NCBI GenBank assembly: GCA_038145075.1
Contig: JAYQOY010000002.1
Location: 8,192 to 72,191, forward strand
DNA: 64,000 nt
Direction: 5' to 3'
Origin: TMED14 sp038145075
GTDB taxonomy: Bacteria; Bacteroidota; Bacteroidia; Flavobacteriales; Schleiferiaceae
In this document: piece by piece, positions 46,701 through 55,403 of the stretch
How positions within the stretch are numbered: the first letter of the stretch is position 1
Layout: each line of letters opens with the position of its first letter
Notes under the pieces: model-generated
The model's input: the letters and a program-made list of their open reading frames with translations, nothing else
Database searches by the model: none
Told to the model about the DNA's origin: nothing
Made by a program: the position numbers and the translations under genes

Positions 46701-46874
46701 CACGGATTGGAGGACTTCCCCGAAGCCTTCCGCGGCGGGAGCGTAGAGCGCTCGGTCGAACAAACCTCGGCTATCCGCGTAGATGGATTGGGGGGTGGCG
46801 TGGGAGAAGGGAGCCTGGCCATGAGCCGCTGCGGCCCCGACCAAGAACGCTAGTAGAAGTAATCTTCGCATCAT
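43734..46874 (-). CDS. Giant periplasmic tetratricopeptide-repeat protein
   Basis: About 1046 residues. A signal peptide (RRLLLLAFLVGAAAAHGQ) is followed by many TPR-type helical pairs across nearly the whole protein, for example RYPEALPYLAMHRDLGGKMT, LGELAYRKGDAQEALAQFES and ADLYFLLGKHALAQEYYEKS. The start is MM at 46874/46871; the longer reading would begin among promoter-like sequence. TPR arrays are protein-docking scaffolds, and coupling to the barrel gene suggests an envelope complex. It is transcribed divergently from ftsE, 59 bases away. Confidence 0.85.
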   Translation of the reverse strand: MMRRLLLLAFLVGAAAAHGQAPFSHATPQSIYADSRGLFDRALYAPAAEGFGEVLQSVDAQTDLAEQAAFFKAICAVRLLNRDAGDQVLAFLDAYPSTARRKEAVLEMAEYSFNRRRYNDARDWLRRLDGLYLPKAERAEVQFKLGYSHFLLEEYDLARPQLAAAKATKYPIAASAQYYYGHIAYLDTNDVTAMENLEPLQNHEEFGMVVPYYLAQIYARQGLDDKLLKLGESLLKNATAKRTPEIAKLIGQSLYKKKRYPEALPYLAMHRDLGGKMTADDYYQLGVVNAQTGHYKEAIQALNKISSNAGQVSEFGLYLLADCYVKEGQLEEALNAFKAVSELAKDPVILEESAFQAAKLTYKSSSPFGDAIDMFKRFLSDFPQTEHRREANEYLANLYITSKDYGRAMEAIVQTGMGTMAMREAYQRVAYFRAVEFFQVSDWSGAQEYFNKSLGYPQNLTFVALSHFWLGELAYRKGDAQEALAQFESFLKTPGSYTLTERPTALYNKAYCLYKLDRLEDASAAFRVYLQDAKGKDRKIEDATLRLADLYFLLGKHALAQEYYEKSVRLDANGRYAGYAEFQKALCMGLLGKDSQKMATLRALAAANTENDAYGGKYSDEAQYELAQTQLRRGENSDAEASFKAYMRRVPNSEKARRAALNIAIAQRNDQRLDAAIASFQDIVKKYPGTPEAREAITTARSVYDEANRIDDYLTWVQGIDFAQIRASELDSVAYMSAYDKYGSSKFDEAMAGFDRYMKRFPDGFFTVKANHYAGESARRLNKAEEALSYFRKVTQAPVGEHHINAWTWILRISSARKNADEMLIAAESVLALSDDPSLLREANVAMMRGHQALKHLEVAYGYSEVVAADERNSPEVRTEAKANVARNAMTIGMGSRTRKADFLASWGDPGLEESQKDWVTKSLNAYAELKKNGPAVLQAEASYYEALILYLDGSHSASNEEIFWLIDNLPGQGEWRFKALLILAHNYDALDDKFQANYTLDFIIAENFIAETVEQAKVFQAILNTPAEDSSGPEGDTIIETPTLP

Positions 46875-46933
46875 TGTCAGTAGCATAAAGGTAGTCCGGA
46901 CCACGAAAATCCTGTTAATTTGTGGCATAAACC

Positions 46934-47629
46934 ATGCCTATGTCCTCTTCAAACCCCATCCTATCCCTCAAAAATGCGGACATTTATCAAGGTGACCATC
47001 TGATTTTGAACCAGATAAACCTTGAAATGCAGCAAGGCGACTTCGTGTATTTGATCGGCGCGACCGGTTCCGGAAAGTCCTCTTTGCTGAAAACATTGTA
47101 CGCCGACCTGCCTTTGACGGTGGGTGAAGGGCAGTTAGTGGGCTACGATTTGCGCGCGTTGAAGGATTCGGACATTCCTTTTTTGCGCCGAAACTTGGGC
47201 ATCGTCTTCCAAGATTTTCAATTGCTGATGGACCGAAGCGTCTTTGACAACCTCGACTTTGTCCTTCAAGCGACCGGCCAGAACAACAAATCGGAAAATG
47301 CGGACCGCATCCAACAGGTGCTCAAGCGCGTGGGCATGGCCACCAAAGAGCACAAGATGCCATTCCGTCTGTCCGGCGGGGAACAACAGCGCGTCGCCAT
47401 TGCGCGGGCGCTCTTGAACAACCCCCCACTCATCCTCGCGGATGAGCCGACTGGTAACTTGGATCCGCACACCTCGGAGGAAATTATGCACTTGATGGAA
47501 GAAATTTCGGCATCCGGTCGCACCATCCTCATGGCTACGCACGACTATGCCTTGCTGCTCAAATTCCCGCACCAAACGTGGAAATGCGCCAATGGCAGCA
47601 TCAGCAGCACGGTGCAGCGCACACTTTAA
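46934..47629 (+). CDS. ftsE: Cell division ABC transporter ATP-binding protein FtsE
   Basis: A 231-residue ABC ATPase with Walker A GATGSGKSS, Q-loop FQDFQLLMDRSVFDNL, signature LSGGEQQRVAIARALL, Walker B LILADEPTGNLD and H-loop ATHDYAL. The FQDFQLL pattern and EPTGNLDP favour FtsE over LolD-type proteins. With FtsX it controls peptidoglycan hydrolases at the septum; ftsX is not adjacent. Its end overlaps the convergent glycosyltransferase gene by 4 bases. Confidence 0.88.
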   Translation: MPMSSSNPILSLKNADIYQGDHLILNQINLEMQQGDFVYLIGATGSGKSSLLKTLYADLPLTVGEGQLVGYDLRALKDSDIPFLRRNLGIVFQDFQLLMDRSVFDNLDFVLQATGQNNKSENADRIQQVLKRVGMATKEHKMPFRLSGGEQQRVAIARALLNNPPLILADEPTGNLDPHTSEEIMHLMEEISASGRTILMATHDYALLLKFPHQTWKCANGSISSTVQRTL

Positions 47630-49872
47630 GCCAGAAGTTTCGCTAGGGAGCTCGGTTCCGTCAAAGGACGGCGGGCCGCTTTGACTGCCTCCGCTCGCTG
47701 GGCATCCCATGGGCTTTTTGCCGCGGCTTCCACAGCCTCTGCCAGACTTTCCGGGCTGTCGTACGTGAAAATGCCCATTTCCGGCGTCCAATCAAGTCCT
47801 TGTACTGCGGTTTCGTGTGCCACAATCCAACGCGCCTGGTACAGCGCTTGAATGAGTTTAAGCTTAAGGCCCAAGCTGTGTTCCGCGTGGACCAGGACCA
47901 TCGACGCATCCTGGAAAGCCTGAGCCATCGCCGCATCGTCGGGTCGGTCGAGGATCTGCACGCCGATGTTCCTTGCGAGCTGGCGCAAATCGTCGGAAAA
48001 GTCATGCCCCGCCCAGGTGACGGCTACCGGGAGATTGGCAGTCCAGCGAGCAGCGCGCTCGTTCTCCACGACCGAAAATTTCCCGGGAACCAGGAGGCTT
48101 ATTTGGGCAGCGGGCTGTTCAGGTGGGGTACCGGAAAAGCGCTTTTGAGGGGGGACCACAGTGGCGGCAGTCCCTCCCATCGCCTGCCAGGCCTGAGCGT
48201 CCCCGGCTGTCAAGGTCCACACGGGACCTGCCCAGCGCTTCGCCAGGGCGCGCTCCCAACGCAGCAGCTTCGCCGCCTCCCAGCGCAAATACGCCCGCTT
48301 GAGCCCGGTCGAATAGCTCGCCAAACTCTGGTAGTACTGGGCCTCCGGGTTGTGCCAACGCAGGATAGCGTCTTTGGGGAAGTTGAGACCCGTTAGGTGT
48401 GTGCCTTGGACGATGTGCGTTCCTTGCGCTGTGGCGAGGGCCTCTTGAAGCACCCGGGTGCTGCGACTCCCCACGATGTAAGGCCGGCTCCACGAAAGGA
48501 TGGCCCAAGGGTTGCGGCAGTAGGTCTTGAACTGCACACCCGAATGCTCACTCAATCTAAGCGCTTGGGCGTGGGCTAGGGCCGTCTTGGTGGTGGCATG
48601 CAAAACCACCTGGTAGCCAGAGTGTAGGAGGTTTTCGACTTGCCCTGCCACTTCCAAGGTGCCACCGTAGGGCGGCGGTTCCAGGCGGTCCATGGACCAG
48701 ACGTGCACCGTCTTTTCTCCGTTCAACCGGCGAATCAGCTCATTCCACGTCTCTTTTTCGTGGTCCCAGTGGTAGCGGTGGGCCGCTTGCTGGGCGGCTT
48801 GAACGGCGCGGCGGTAGGCTTCGGGTTGGAGGAGCTCGTTTGCAGCACTCAAGATGGCTTCGGGCGTCGTTTCTGGGATGACGCGACCGGCCGCGCCGAG
48901 GTGCGCGGCGACTTCGACCAGGTTGCTGGCGATGACGGGGATGCCCGCTTGGAAGTAGTCAAAGAGTTTGTTGGGCAGGCTCCAGCGGTAGTTCCGGCTT
49001 TTGGGCTTGTCCAGAGAGAACCCGAGGTGGGCGGCTTGGGTGTAGCGGAGCAGTGCCTCGCGCGGCACGCGACCGATGAAGCGGACTTTGGCATCTGTCC
49101 AGCCCTGGGCATCTGCGCTGCGCTGGAGGTGGGGTAAGGCGTCGCCGGAACCGACGATGAGCAGTAAGGCCTTGGAGTCTTGGCCTACCGCTTCAAGGAG
49201 TTCTTCCGCCCCTCGGTCGATGTTGATGCCTGCGCCTTGAAGGATCCAAATGGGGCGGTCTGTGGGAAGGTTGAGTTCGCGGCAAGCCTCCAAGCGGCGG
49301 GCTTCCTGGTGGTCGTCTCCGGTCGGCGGGAAGGGCAGACCTTCCTCGGGGAGGAGGGGTACATTTCGGACTACTTGGAGCGACTGCCCATATTCGGCAT
49401 AGTAGGCCTGTGCAATACTGGTATTGACGGTGATGCCTGCGGTGATGCGGGGAAAGCAGCGCTTTTCCACCCAGCGCCAAAGGCCTTGAATGAAGGGGCG
49501 CGATTCGAGCTCCGGGGCGCCTAAAAAGTACTCGTGGCTGTCGTAGACCAGGGCTTTAGCACGGCGGCGCGCCCAGTAGGCGTTGGGCCAGAGGGTGTCG
49601 AGATCGTTGGCCAGATAGACGTCTGGTTTTTCCCGAAGCAAGACATCCCACAAGCGCCATTGAAATTCGAGGTAGAACAGGGGGCCTTTGTGGAAGCGGC
49701 AGGCGAAGCGTTCGGTGCGGTAGGGGCGTGTCAGCGGGGCGGGATTGGGGTAGGTTCGGCCCACGAGCACGACCTCATAGCCCATCTCCTGCCAAACCAT
49801 GCAGCTGCGGTGCACGCGCTGGTCCGAATGCAAATCGTTGATAACCGCTAACACGACTTTAGGCATAGGCAC
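47626..49872 (-). CDS. Two glycosyltransferases fused in one polypeptide
   Basis: A 748-residue protein. Residues 1-about 385 form a GT-B glycosyltransferase: LAVINDLHSDQRVHRSC, VYLANDLDTLWPNAYWA, then a C-terminal half with LQGAGINIDRGAEELLEAV and KLFDYFQAGIPVIAS. Residues about 390-748 start a second GT-B unit: VHVWSMDRLEPPPYGGTLEV, QGTHLTGLNFPKDAILRWH and a C-terminal donor-like domain with LGLKLKLIQALYQARW. Such units are usually separate genes. It likely acts in cell-surface glycan synthesis; substrates unknown. Confidence 0.8.
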   Translation of the reverse strand: MPMPKVVLAVINDLHSDQRVHRSCMVWQEMGYEVVLVGRTYPNPAPLTRPYRTERFACRFHKGPLFYLEFQWRLWDVLLREKPDVYLANDLDTLWPNAYWARRRAKALVYDSHEYFLGAPELESRPFIQGLWRWVEKRCFPRITAGITVNTSIAQAYYAEYGQSLQVVRNVPLLPEEGLPFPPTGDDHQEARRLEACRELNLPTDRPIWILQGAGINIDRGAEELLEAVGQDSKALLLIVGSGDALPHLQRSADAQGWTDAKVRFIGRVPREALLRYTQAAHLGFSLDKPKSRNYRWSLPNKLFDYFQAGIPVIASNLVEVAAHLGAAGRVIPETTPEAILSAANELLQPEAYRRAVQAAQQAAHRYHWDHEKETWNELIRRLNGEKTVHVWSMDRLEPPPYGGTLEVAGQVENLLHSGYQVVLHATTKTALAHAQALRLSEHSGVQFKTYCRNPWAILSWSRPYIVGSRSTRVLQEALATAQGTHIVQGTHLTGLNFPKDAILRWHNPEAQYYQSLASYSTGLKRAYLRWEAAKLLRWERALAKRWAGPVWTLTAGDAQAWQAMGGTAATVVPPQKRFSGTPPEQPAAQISLLVPGKFSVVENERAARWTANLPVAVTWAGHDFSDDLRQLARNIGVQILDRPDDAAMAQAFQDASMVLVHAEHSLGLKLKLIQALYQARWIVAHETAVQGLDWTPEMGIFTYDSPESLAEAVEAAAKSPWDAQRAEAVKAARRPLTEPSSLAKLLA

Positions 49873-49894
49873 GAAGGTAGGCCAAAGCCTCGGC

Positions 49895-49902
49895 TATCTT
49901 TG
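49895..49902 (+). promoter_or_regulatory. Promoter -7 element directly before queA
   Basis: TATCTTTG followed by CGGCC and the ATG. The spacing implies a leaderless or nearly leaderless mRNA. It lies between divergent genes 35 bases apart. Confidence 0.5.
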
Positions 49903-49907
49903 CGGCC

Positions 49908-51107
49908 ATGGATCCCCGCGGGCTGCAGATTGCCGATTTTACCTACGACTTGCCGGATGCGCGCATTGCGCAGTTTGCCGTCGAGCCTCGGGACGCCGCC
50001 AAATTGCTGGTGTATGCCCAGGGGGCTGCTCCGAAGCACGTACAGGTTCGGGACATCGCATCCGCTCTGGAGGCCGTGGATTTTTTGAGCGGGGGACACC
50101 TGGTATTGAACGAAACCCGCGTCGTTCAGGCCCGACTGTACTTTCCTCGGGGCGAGGGCCAGCCGTTTGAGCTGTTTTACCTCAGTCCAGCAAGCGGTTC
50201 CGTCGAGGAGGCCATGGCCGCGACGGGCGAACTCATCGCCCGCTGCAAAGTGCGCTTTTCCAAGAAATGGAAGGCGGATCGCGTGCTAGAACTCGATGGG
50301 CTCCAGGCCGAACGCCTCAGCGTCGAAGGCGATGTGTCCGTCGTGCGCTTTTCCTGGAGTACGGGCGCTACATGGTCCGAAATTTTGGAGGAGCGCGGAA
50401 ACCTCCCCCTTCCTCCCTACATGCAACGTGCGGCCGAAGCGGCCGATGCCGAGCGCTACCAAACGGTCTATGCTCGAGCGGAAGGCTCGGTCGCGGCCCC
50501 AACTGCAGGCCTTCATTGGACCACCGAGCGTTTGGACGAGGTGGTAGGCCTTGGCTGGGACCTGCAGCGGGTAAAGCTGCACGTGGGGGCCGGAACCTTT
50601 CAGCCGGTTTCGTCGGACCAGATGGGCGAACACCCCATGCATGCCGAAGAAATTCACGTATCCCTTGAGACCATCGAGGCTCTCCGCGATGGCCGGCCCA
50701 TCTGGGCCGTGGGCACTACGGCGGCCCGTACGCTGGAGAGCGTGTTCTTGCTCGGACGCATGGCGCGGGCGGGCTGGGAACTCCCCTCCCTCCTTCCGCA
50801 ATGGGCCGCTTACGATGCAGGATTGCCGGAGTGCAGCCGCGAGGAGGCCTTGGAGGCCTTGGCCCAGTACCTGCGCAGCCGCGGTATGAAAGGCTACCAA
50901 GGGCAAACGCAGATTCTGATTGCGCCGCCCTACCGCTTTCGGATGGTCGACCTCTTGATGACCAATTTTCACCAACCTCAGAGCACCTTGCTCTTGCTCG
51001 TCGCTTCGGGCATTGGCTCGGTTTGGAAGGATCTGTACACCGAAGCGCTCCAAAAGGACTACCGCTTCCTTTCCTACGGCGACGCCTGCTTGTTCCGAAT
51101 TCGCTAA
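49908..51107 (+). CDS. queA: S-adenosylmethionine:tRNA ribosyltransferase-isomerase (QueA)
   Basis: A 399-residue QueA, making epoxyqueuosine in tRNA anticodons from the ribosyl group of SAM. Typical segments are FTYDLPDARIAQFAVEPRD, GGHLVLNETRVVQARLYFPR, YQTVYARAEGSVAAPTAGLH, LHVGAGTFQPV and LLMTNFHQPQSTLLLLVAS. It is somewhat longer than E. coli QueA. Divergent from the fused glycosyltransferase. Confidence 0.95.
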   Translation: MDPRGLQIADFTYDLPDARIAQFAVEPRDAAKLLVYAQGAAPKHVQVRDIASALEAVDFLSGGHLVLNETRVVQARLYFPRGEGQPFELFYLSPASGSVEEAMAATGELIARCKVRFSKKWKADRVLELDGLQAERLSVEGDVSVVRFSWSTGATWSEILEERGNLPLPPYMQRAAEAADAERYQTVYARAEGSVAAPTAGLHWTTERLDEVVGLGWDLQRVKLHVGAGTFQPVSSDQMGEHPMHAEEIHVSLETIEALRDGRPIWAVGTTAARTLESVFLLGRMARAGWELPSLLPQWAAYDAGLPECSREEALEALAQYLRSRGMKGYQGQTQILIAPPYRFRMVDLLMTNFHQPQSTLLLLVASGIGSVWKDLYTEALQKDYRFLSYGDACLFRIR

Positions 51108-51198
51108 GGCGCTTACTTGGGCAGGTGTTTCGTTCGACGCTAGCCGTTTGTACCGGAGCGTGGACGAATGTGAATAGAGGGCGAACCATCTTGCGCCC

Positions 51199-52107
51199 AT
51201 GTTTTACCGATCTAGCATCCTAGCTCTACTGTGCATTCTTTTCGGGAGTCCGCTCTGTGGGCAGGAGGTAGATTCGGTTCGTATTCTTTGGTGGAATGTC
51301 GAAAATGCCTTCGATACGGTTGACGACCCCTTGACCTACGACGAGGAATTCACCCCCGGAGGAACCAAGGCGTGGAGCTCCTACCGCTTTTACCGGAAAG
51401 TGACAGCCCTGGCCAAGGGTTTGCGTGCCGTAGCGGGGAGCGATAGTCCCGATTTTATTGGGCTTTGCGAAGTGGAATCGCCGGCGGTCATGGACGCCTT
51501 GATGCGGCGGCTTCCTTGGGAATGGCCGCTCTGGCAGTACTACGAGGAAGGGCCTGATGCGCGGGGCATCGACATCGTGGTGCTTTACCATTCGGAGCGG
51601 TGGGAACTCGTCACAGCGGGACAGATTGCTAACGAAGCCGTGGAACGTTCGCGATCGGCCGTTATGACCACGTTCGTGCGGCGTGAAGCGCCCTTGGACA
51701 CCTTGGTCTTGAGTTGGTGGCACCTGCCCTCAAGGCGGCGATCCAATCCGGCCTACCGGCAGTCCTCTCTGGCGAGCTTTGCCCGGGATGGGCCCTCGGA
51801 CTTCATTTTGGGCGATATGAACAGCGATCCGCGGGGGCCGTTGGCCGGCTGGATGGAGGCTTTGGGCTATGGACACCTACCGCAAATGGGGCCCTGGGGT
51901 ACCTATGCATTCGGGCAAAAATGGAGCCACCTGGACAGTGTGTGGAGGTGTTCATCTTCCTCATGGCAAGGGATTTACAAGGTGTTTTCGTTTGGACTGA
52001 GTGAGAATACCGCAGGCCAACTCTCTCTTAAACCCACCTTTTACGCAGGAACCTACTACGGAGGCGCATCCGACCACCTTCCCTTGCGCATCTGTGTACA
52101 CAAGTAG
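51199..52107 (+). CDS. Secreted endonuclease/exonuclease/phosphatase-family protein
   Basis: A 302-residue EEP-fold protein with a signal peptide (SILALLCILFGSPLCGQ). Metal and catalytic motifs are ILWWNVENAFDTVDDP (Asn), DFIGLCEVESPAVM (Glu), GIDIVVLYHS, FILGDMNSDPRGPL (Asp/Asn) and the C-terminal GGASDHLPLRI (Asp-His). The family includes nucleases and lipid or inositol phosphatases. Export suggests an extracellular or periplasmic substrate. It lies 91 bases after queA. Confidence 0.9.
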   Translation: MFYRSSILALLCILFGSPLCGQEVDSVRILWWNVENAFDTVDDPLTYDEEFTPGGTKAWSSYRFYRKVTALAKGLRAVAGSDSPDFIGLCEVESPAVMDALMRRLPWEWPLWQYYEEGPDARGIDIVVLYHSERWELVTAGQIANEAVERSRSAVMTTFVRREAPLDTLVLSWWHLPSRRRSNPAYRQSSLASFARDGPSDFILGDMNSDPRGPLAGWMEALGYGHLPQMGPWGTYAFGQKWSHLDSVWRCSSSSWQGIYKVFSFGLSENTAGQLSLKPTFYAGTYYGGASDHLPLRICVHK

Positions 52108-52154
52108 GGGGGAGTGTCGTACATTTAGGCTTTGAATCCTACACGATTATCCAT

Positions 52155-53084
52155 ATGAAAAAGTTTTTATCGCTTTCTATCCTCGCTTTGGTGGCTGCCA
52201 GCTGCACCAAGCCTGAGCCTGAGCCAACTCCTGAGAAGTACATCACGGACGATTTGGTGGTGACGGAAGACCAGAAGGCTTTCTTGATCGAGACCACAGG
52301 TACCTGGTGTCAGTACTGCCCCAACGGTGCCGCTTTGATGTTGAAAGAACAGCGCCGCTACAACGTAGAGGGCGACAGCAACATTCGCGTAATTGGTTTT
52401 GCCTCGCACACCGGCGATTTGTTGGAGACGCCTGTTCAAACCTTGTTGAACAATGCCTTCCCCACGAGTGGCGTACCCAACTTTTACGTCAATAATGCGG
52501 ATGCGGGTCAAAGCATTGCAGGCCCCACGGCCGCTGCCTTGAGCGGAACACCTGTCGTAGGCGTTGCGCACGTACACCACGAGAATGCTTCGGGTGATAC
52601 GGTGATCGTAGACGTCAAGGTTCAATTCTTCGAAGACAGCAAGAACAAGTCCTACTTCGTGCAGAGCTACTTGTTGGCCACGGGCATTGAAGCACGTGAG
52701 TACACGGTGAACGGCATGCCCGTTAACCTCAACCAAGTCTCTTCCGTACCCATCGTTACGACGGGTTCAGGCGTGACGCCTTCTACCTGGGCTGTAGATA
52801 CAGTTGGTAAGAAGTCTGGAGACATTTACACCCACGATCACGTGCCCGTGGTTTCTGGTGTGACTGATTTTGAGTGGGGTGTCACTTTGGATACCGTTAA
52901 CCCCTTGGGCCGCTCGTACTTCAAAGGCGACATCTTCGGCTCTAAGTACACACCTATCCAGATCAAGCTTCCCAAAGTACTTCCCTCCGTTCCTGGTGTA
53001 GAGTATGAAGTGGTGACCATCATCTGGTCAGAGCGCTTTGACGGAACTGCTGGCGTGCTCTTCGTCAACGGTTACGAGGGCTAA
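52155..53084 (+). CDS. Omp28-related lipoprotein with thioredoxin-like CxxC
   Basis: A 309-residue lipoprotein: lipobox VAASC with C17 as lipidation site, then a Pro/Glu linker. ETTGTWCQYCPNGA holds a C52-x-x-C55 pair typical of Omp28 and thioredoxin-like domains, followed by a beta-rich C-terminal domain. Likely envelope-located with a redox or binding role. It ends 23 bases before a strong terminator. Confidence 0.88.
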   Translation: MKKFLSLSILALVAASCTKPEPEPTPEKYITDDLVVTEDQKAFLIETTGTWCQYCPNGAALMLKEQRRYNVEGDSNIRVIGFASHTGDLLETPVQTLLNNAFPTSGVPNFYVNNADAGQSIAGPTAAALSGTPVVGVAHVHHENASGDTVIVDVKVQFFEDSKNKSYFVQSYLLATGIEAREYTVNGMPVNLNQVSSVPIVTTGSGVTPSTWAVDTVGKKSGDIYTHDHVPVVSGVTDFEWGVTLDTVNPLGRSYFKGDIFGSKYTPIQIKLPKVLPSVPGVEYEVVTIIWSERFDGTAGVLFVNGYEG

Positions 53085-53107
53085 AAAGCTCCTGCCTCTA
53101 AAAGACA

Positions 53108-53136
53108 ACGCCCCGCATCTGCGGGGCGTTTTTTTT
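53108..53136 (+). terminator. Rho-independent terminator after Omp28 gene
   Basis: Perfect stem ACGCCCCGC / GCGGGGCGT with an ATCT loop, followed by eight T. It separates the + strand genes from the convergent GNAT-yidC-pyrG operon. Confidence 0.95.
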
Positions 53137-53162
53137 GCCTACATGCGGCCTCGCGGGAGTGC

Positions 53163-53654
53163 TCAGGAGGACGCGGGCCTAAGGTAGGTTAACCAACCCG
53201 GGTCGCTGCCTACGTAGGCGGCACAGGGCATGAAGCCCAACGAACGCAAAAGGCGCTGGGAATGGTGATTTTCGGGATGGTGCTGCGCATACAGCCCGCC
53301 GAGCTGCTGTGCATCCGCCCAGGCGAGAACGGCCATGCCGGCTTCAGTTCCATATCCCTGGTTCCAATGTTGATGGTGCCACCGAAGTCCAAAGTCGATG
53401 CCATGGGACCCCTTTCGAAATCCGCACCACCCAAGGCATTCACCGTCGCTTCGGCGAAAGACCCACCAGCGGCCAAAGCCGTGCTGTTCAAAGTGGCGGT
53501 AGTTCTGCACAAAGGCCTCTGCTTCCGCCACGTCCTTAAACGGCAAATCCCCGGTCCATTGAAGGACTCGGGGATCTGCGTTGAGGGTATGGAGGTATTC
53601 GCCGTCGCCGGCTTCCCAGGCTCTAAAAAGGAGTTCGGGGTGCTCCGGTTGCAT
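53163..53654 (-). CDS. GNAT-family N-acetyltransferase
   Basis: A 163-residue acetyltransferase of the RimJ/RimL-like type: LLFRAWEAGDGEYLHTLNAD, ECLGWCGFRKGSHGIDFGLR, and the acetyl-CoA-binding HHQHWNQGYGTEAGMAVLAW followed by HHPENHHSQRLLRSLGF. Substrate unknown. Its ATG overlaps the yidC stop by one base (TAATG). Confidence 0.9.
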   Translation of the reverse strand: MQPEHPELLFRAWEAGDGEYLHTLNADPRVLQWTGDLPFKDVAEAEAFVQNYRHFEQHGFGRWWVFRRSDGECLGWCGFRKGSHGIDFGLRWHHQHWNQGYGTEAGMAVLAWADAQQLGGLYAQHHPENHHSQRLLRSLGFMPCAAYVGSDPGWLTYLRPASS

Positions 53655-55402
53655 TATTTGTCCATGCGGCGCATGCGGCGGTTGCCCGCTTCTTTTTGGG
53701 CTTCCATCATGTCGTTCATGCGCTTTTGAAACTTGGAGGTCTTGCCACTCGCTTTGTTAGCCATGAGCTGAGCGTGGATGGCTTCCTCGTCGATGAAGAA
53801 CTTTCGGATCACCCATTGCTGGCCAAAGATCAAAATGTTACTCACGAAGTAATAGAAGGACAGACCCGATGCGTAGTTGTTGAACCACACCAAAAGCATT
53901 ACCGGCATCAGGTACTGAATGATGAGCATTTGCTGCTGCATCATGCTGTTGCCCGACTGCGGCGTCATGGAGTTGTTGAACTTGGTGTATAAATAGGTCG
54001 AGATGGCCATGAGGATGGTGAATAAGCTCACGTGATCGCCGTAGAAGGGGATGCTGAACCACTGCCCAAATTCAAAGACCGAATCGTAGGCCGACAAATC
54101 GTCCGCCCATAGGAAAGATTGCTGGCGCAGTTCGATGCTCGCTGGGAAGAAGCGGAACATAGCGATGAGGATGGGGAACTGAAGCAACTGAGGAATACAG
54201 CCTCCCAAGGGGTTTACACCCGCCTTTTGGTAGAGGGCCATGACTTCTTGCTGCTTCTTCACCGCGTCACCGTCTTTGTGGCGCTCGTTGATTTCGTCGA
54301 GCTCCGGCTTAAGGACCCGCATCTTCGCCATGCTCTTGTACGAGGAGAAGGTCAAGGGGCTCAAAACGAGCTTGATAATCAGGGCCATCAAGAAAATGAT
54401 GAAACCGTAGTTCCAGCCAAAATCGTCAAAGAAGTTGAACATGGGAATGACCGCTCCTTTTGAAATCCAGCCAAAGATGCCCCAGCCGAAGGGGATGATC
54501 TCGTCAAAATGCTGATCATAGGCCTTCAGGATGTTGTATTGGTTGGGACCGTGGTACCACAAGCCCGTGGCATGTACCCCACCGTTGCTGCCCGCCAAGG
54601 TGAGTTCGGAACGGAACAACCGGGTGTGGCCCGTATCGCTCACTTCGGGCGTCTTCGTCACCAGATGTGCGGTCGTGAACGGCGTCTCCGTAGAAAAAAT
54701 GCTGGCGAAATACTGCTGCTTGTGCGCTACCCAGCCTATGTTGCTGACGGTTTCGTCGTCGTCGCGGCCGTCGCTCAGGTAATCGTCTGATTCATCTGCG
54801 GCATCCCAGAAGTAGGTGGAAGTGTTCTGGGCTTCGTTCTCTAAGCTCTTCTCGTTCCGAATTCCATCCTGCTTCCAGTCCAAGGTCACATTGGCCGCTC
54901 CCTCTAAGTCCAGGGTCCAGGTCAAGCCATAGCCTTCCCCCAAGGTGTAGGTCCACGTGGTGGCGCCCGAGGTCATTGTGAGGCTTTGGCTTCCGTCCGT
55001 GCCACTCGCTAAGAGTCCGGTAAATACGCCTTCGTGTGCGCCCGCCATCGACTGTCGGCCGTTGACGAGGTAGAGGTCTTCGCCGTTGTAGCGCTTGTAG
55101 TCCTTGAGTTGGACCTGCTGGAGTTGCGCTCCAGCGGTCGTGAACGTGTACTTCACCACGTCGTTCTCCAGGACAAAGGTTTCAGGGGCAGGTGCGGTGC
55201 TGTCGACGACCATCACCTCAGCGGGAACCGCATCCGAAATGGGCTGTGCCTCAGGAGTTTCTTCAACTACGGCAGCTGCGGCTTCCTGCTCGGGGGCATC
55301 GGGCTGAAGCTCGGAGGCCCAAAAGCTCATACCGAACAAAATGGCTGCAATCAGTACGAAGCCAATGATTTGATTGCGATCAATCGATTTTTCTTCCAAC
55401 AT
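53654..55402 (-). CDS. yidC: Membrane protein insertase YidC
   Basis: A 582-residue YidC with N-terminal TM1 (about 9-25), a large periplasmic beta domain (about 70-320) and the conserved membrane core (about 340-550). The core contains LALIIKLVLSPLTFSSYKSM-like sequence, GVNPLGGCIPQLLQFPILIA and LPVMLLVWFNNYASGLSFYY-like segments. It inserts and folds inner-membrane proteins with or without SecYEG. It is tightly linked to pyrG, whose stop is one base upstream of its start. Confidence 0.97.
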   Translation of the reverse strand: MLEEKSIDRNQIIGFVLIAAILFGMSFWASELQPDAPEQEAAAAVVEETPEAQPISDAVPAEVMVVDSTAPAPETFVLENDVVKYTFTTAGAQLQQVQLKDYKRYNGEDLYLVNGRQSMAGAHEGVFTGLLASGTDGSQSLTMTSGATTWTYTLGEGYGLTWTLDLEGAANVTLDWKQDGIRNEKSLENEAQNTSTYFWDAADESDDYLSDGRDDDETVSNIGWVAHKQQYFASIFSTETPFTTAHLVTKTPEVSDTGHTRLFRSELTLAGSNGGVHATGLWYHGPNQYNILKAYDQHFDEIIPFGWGIFGWISKGAVIPMFNFFDDFGWNYGFIIFLMALIIKLVLSPLTFSSYKSMAKMRVLKPELDEINERHKDGDAVKKQQEVMALYQKAGVNPLGGCIPQLLQFPILIAMFRFFPASIELRQQSFLWADDLSAYDSVFEFGQWFSIPFYGDHVSLFTILMAISTYLYTKFNNSMTPQSGNSMMQQQMLIIQYLMPVMLLVWFNNYASGLSFYYFVSNILIFGQQWVIRKFFIDEEAIHAQLMANKASGKTSKFQKRMNDMMEAQKEAGNRRMRRMDK

Positions 55403-55403
55403 A

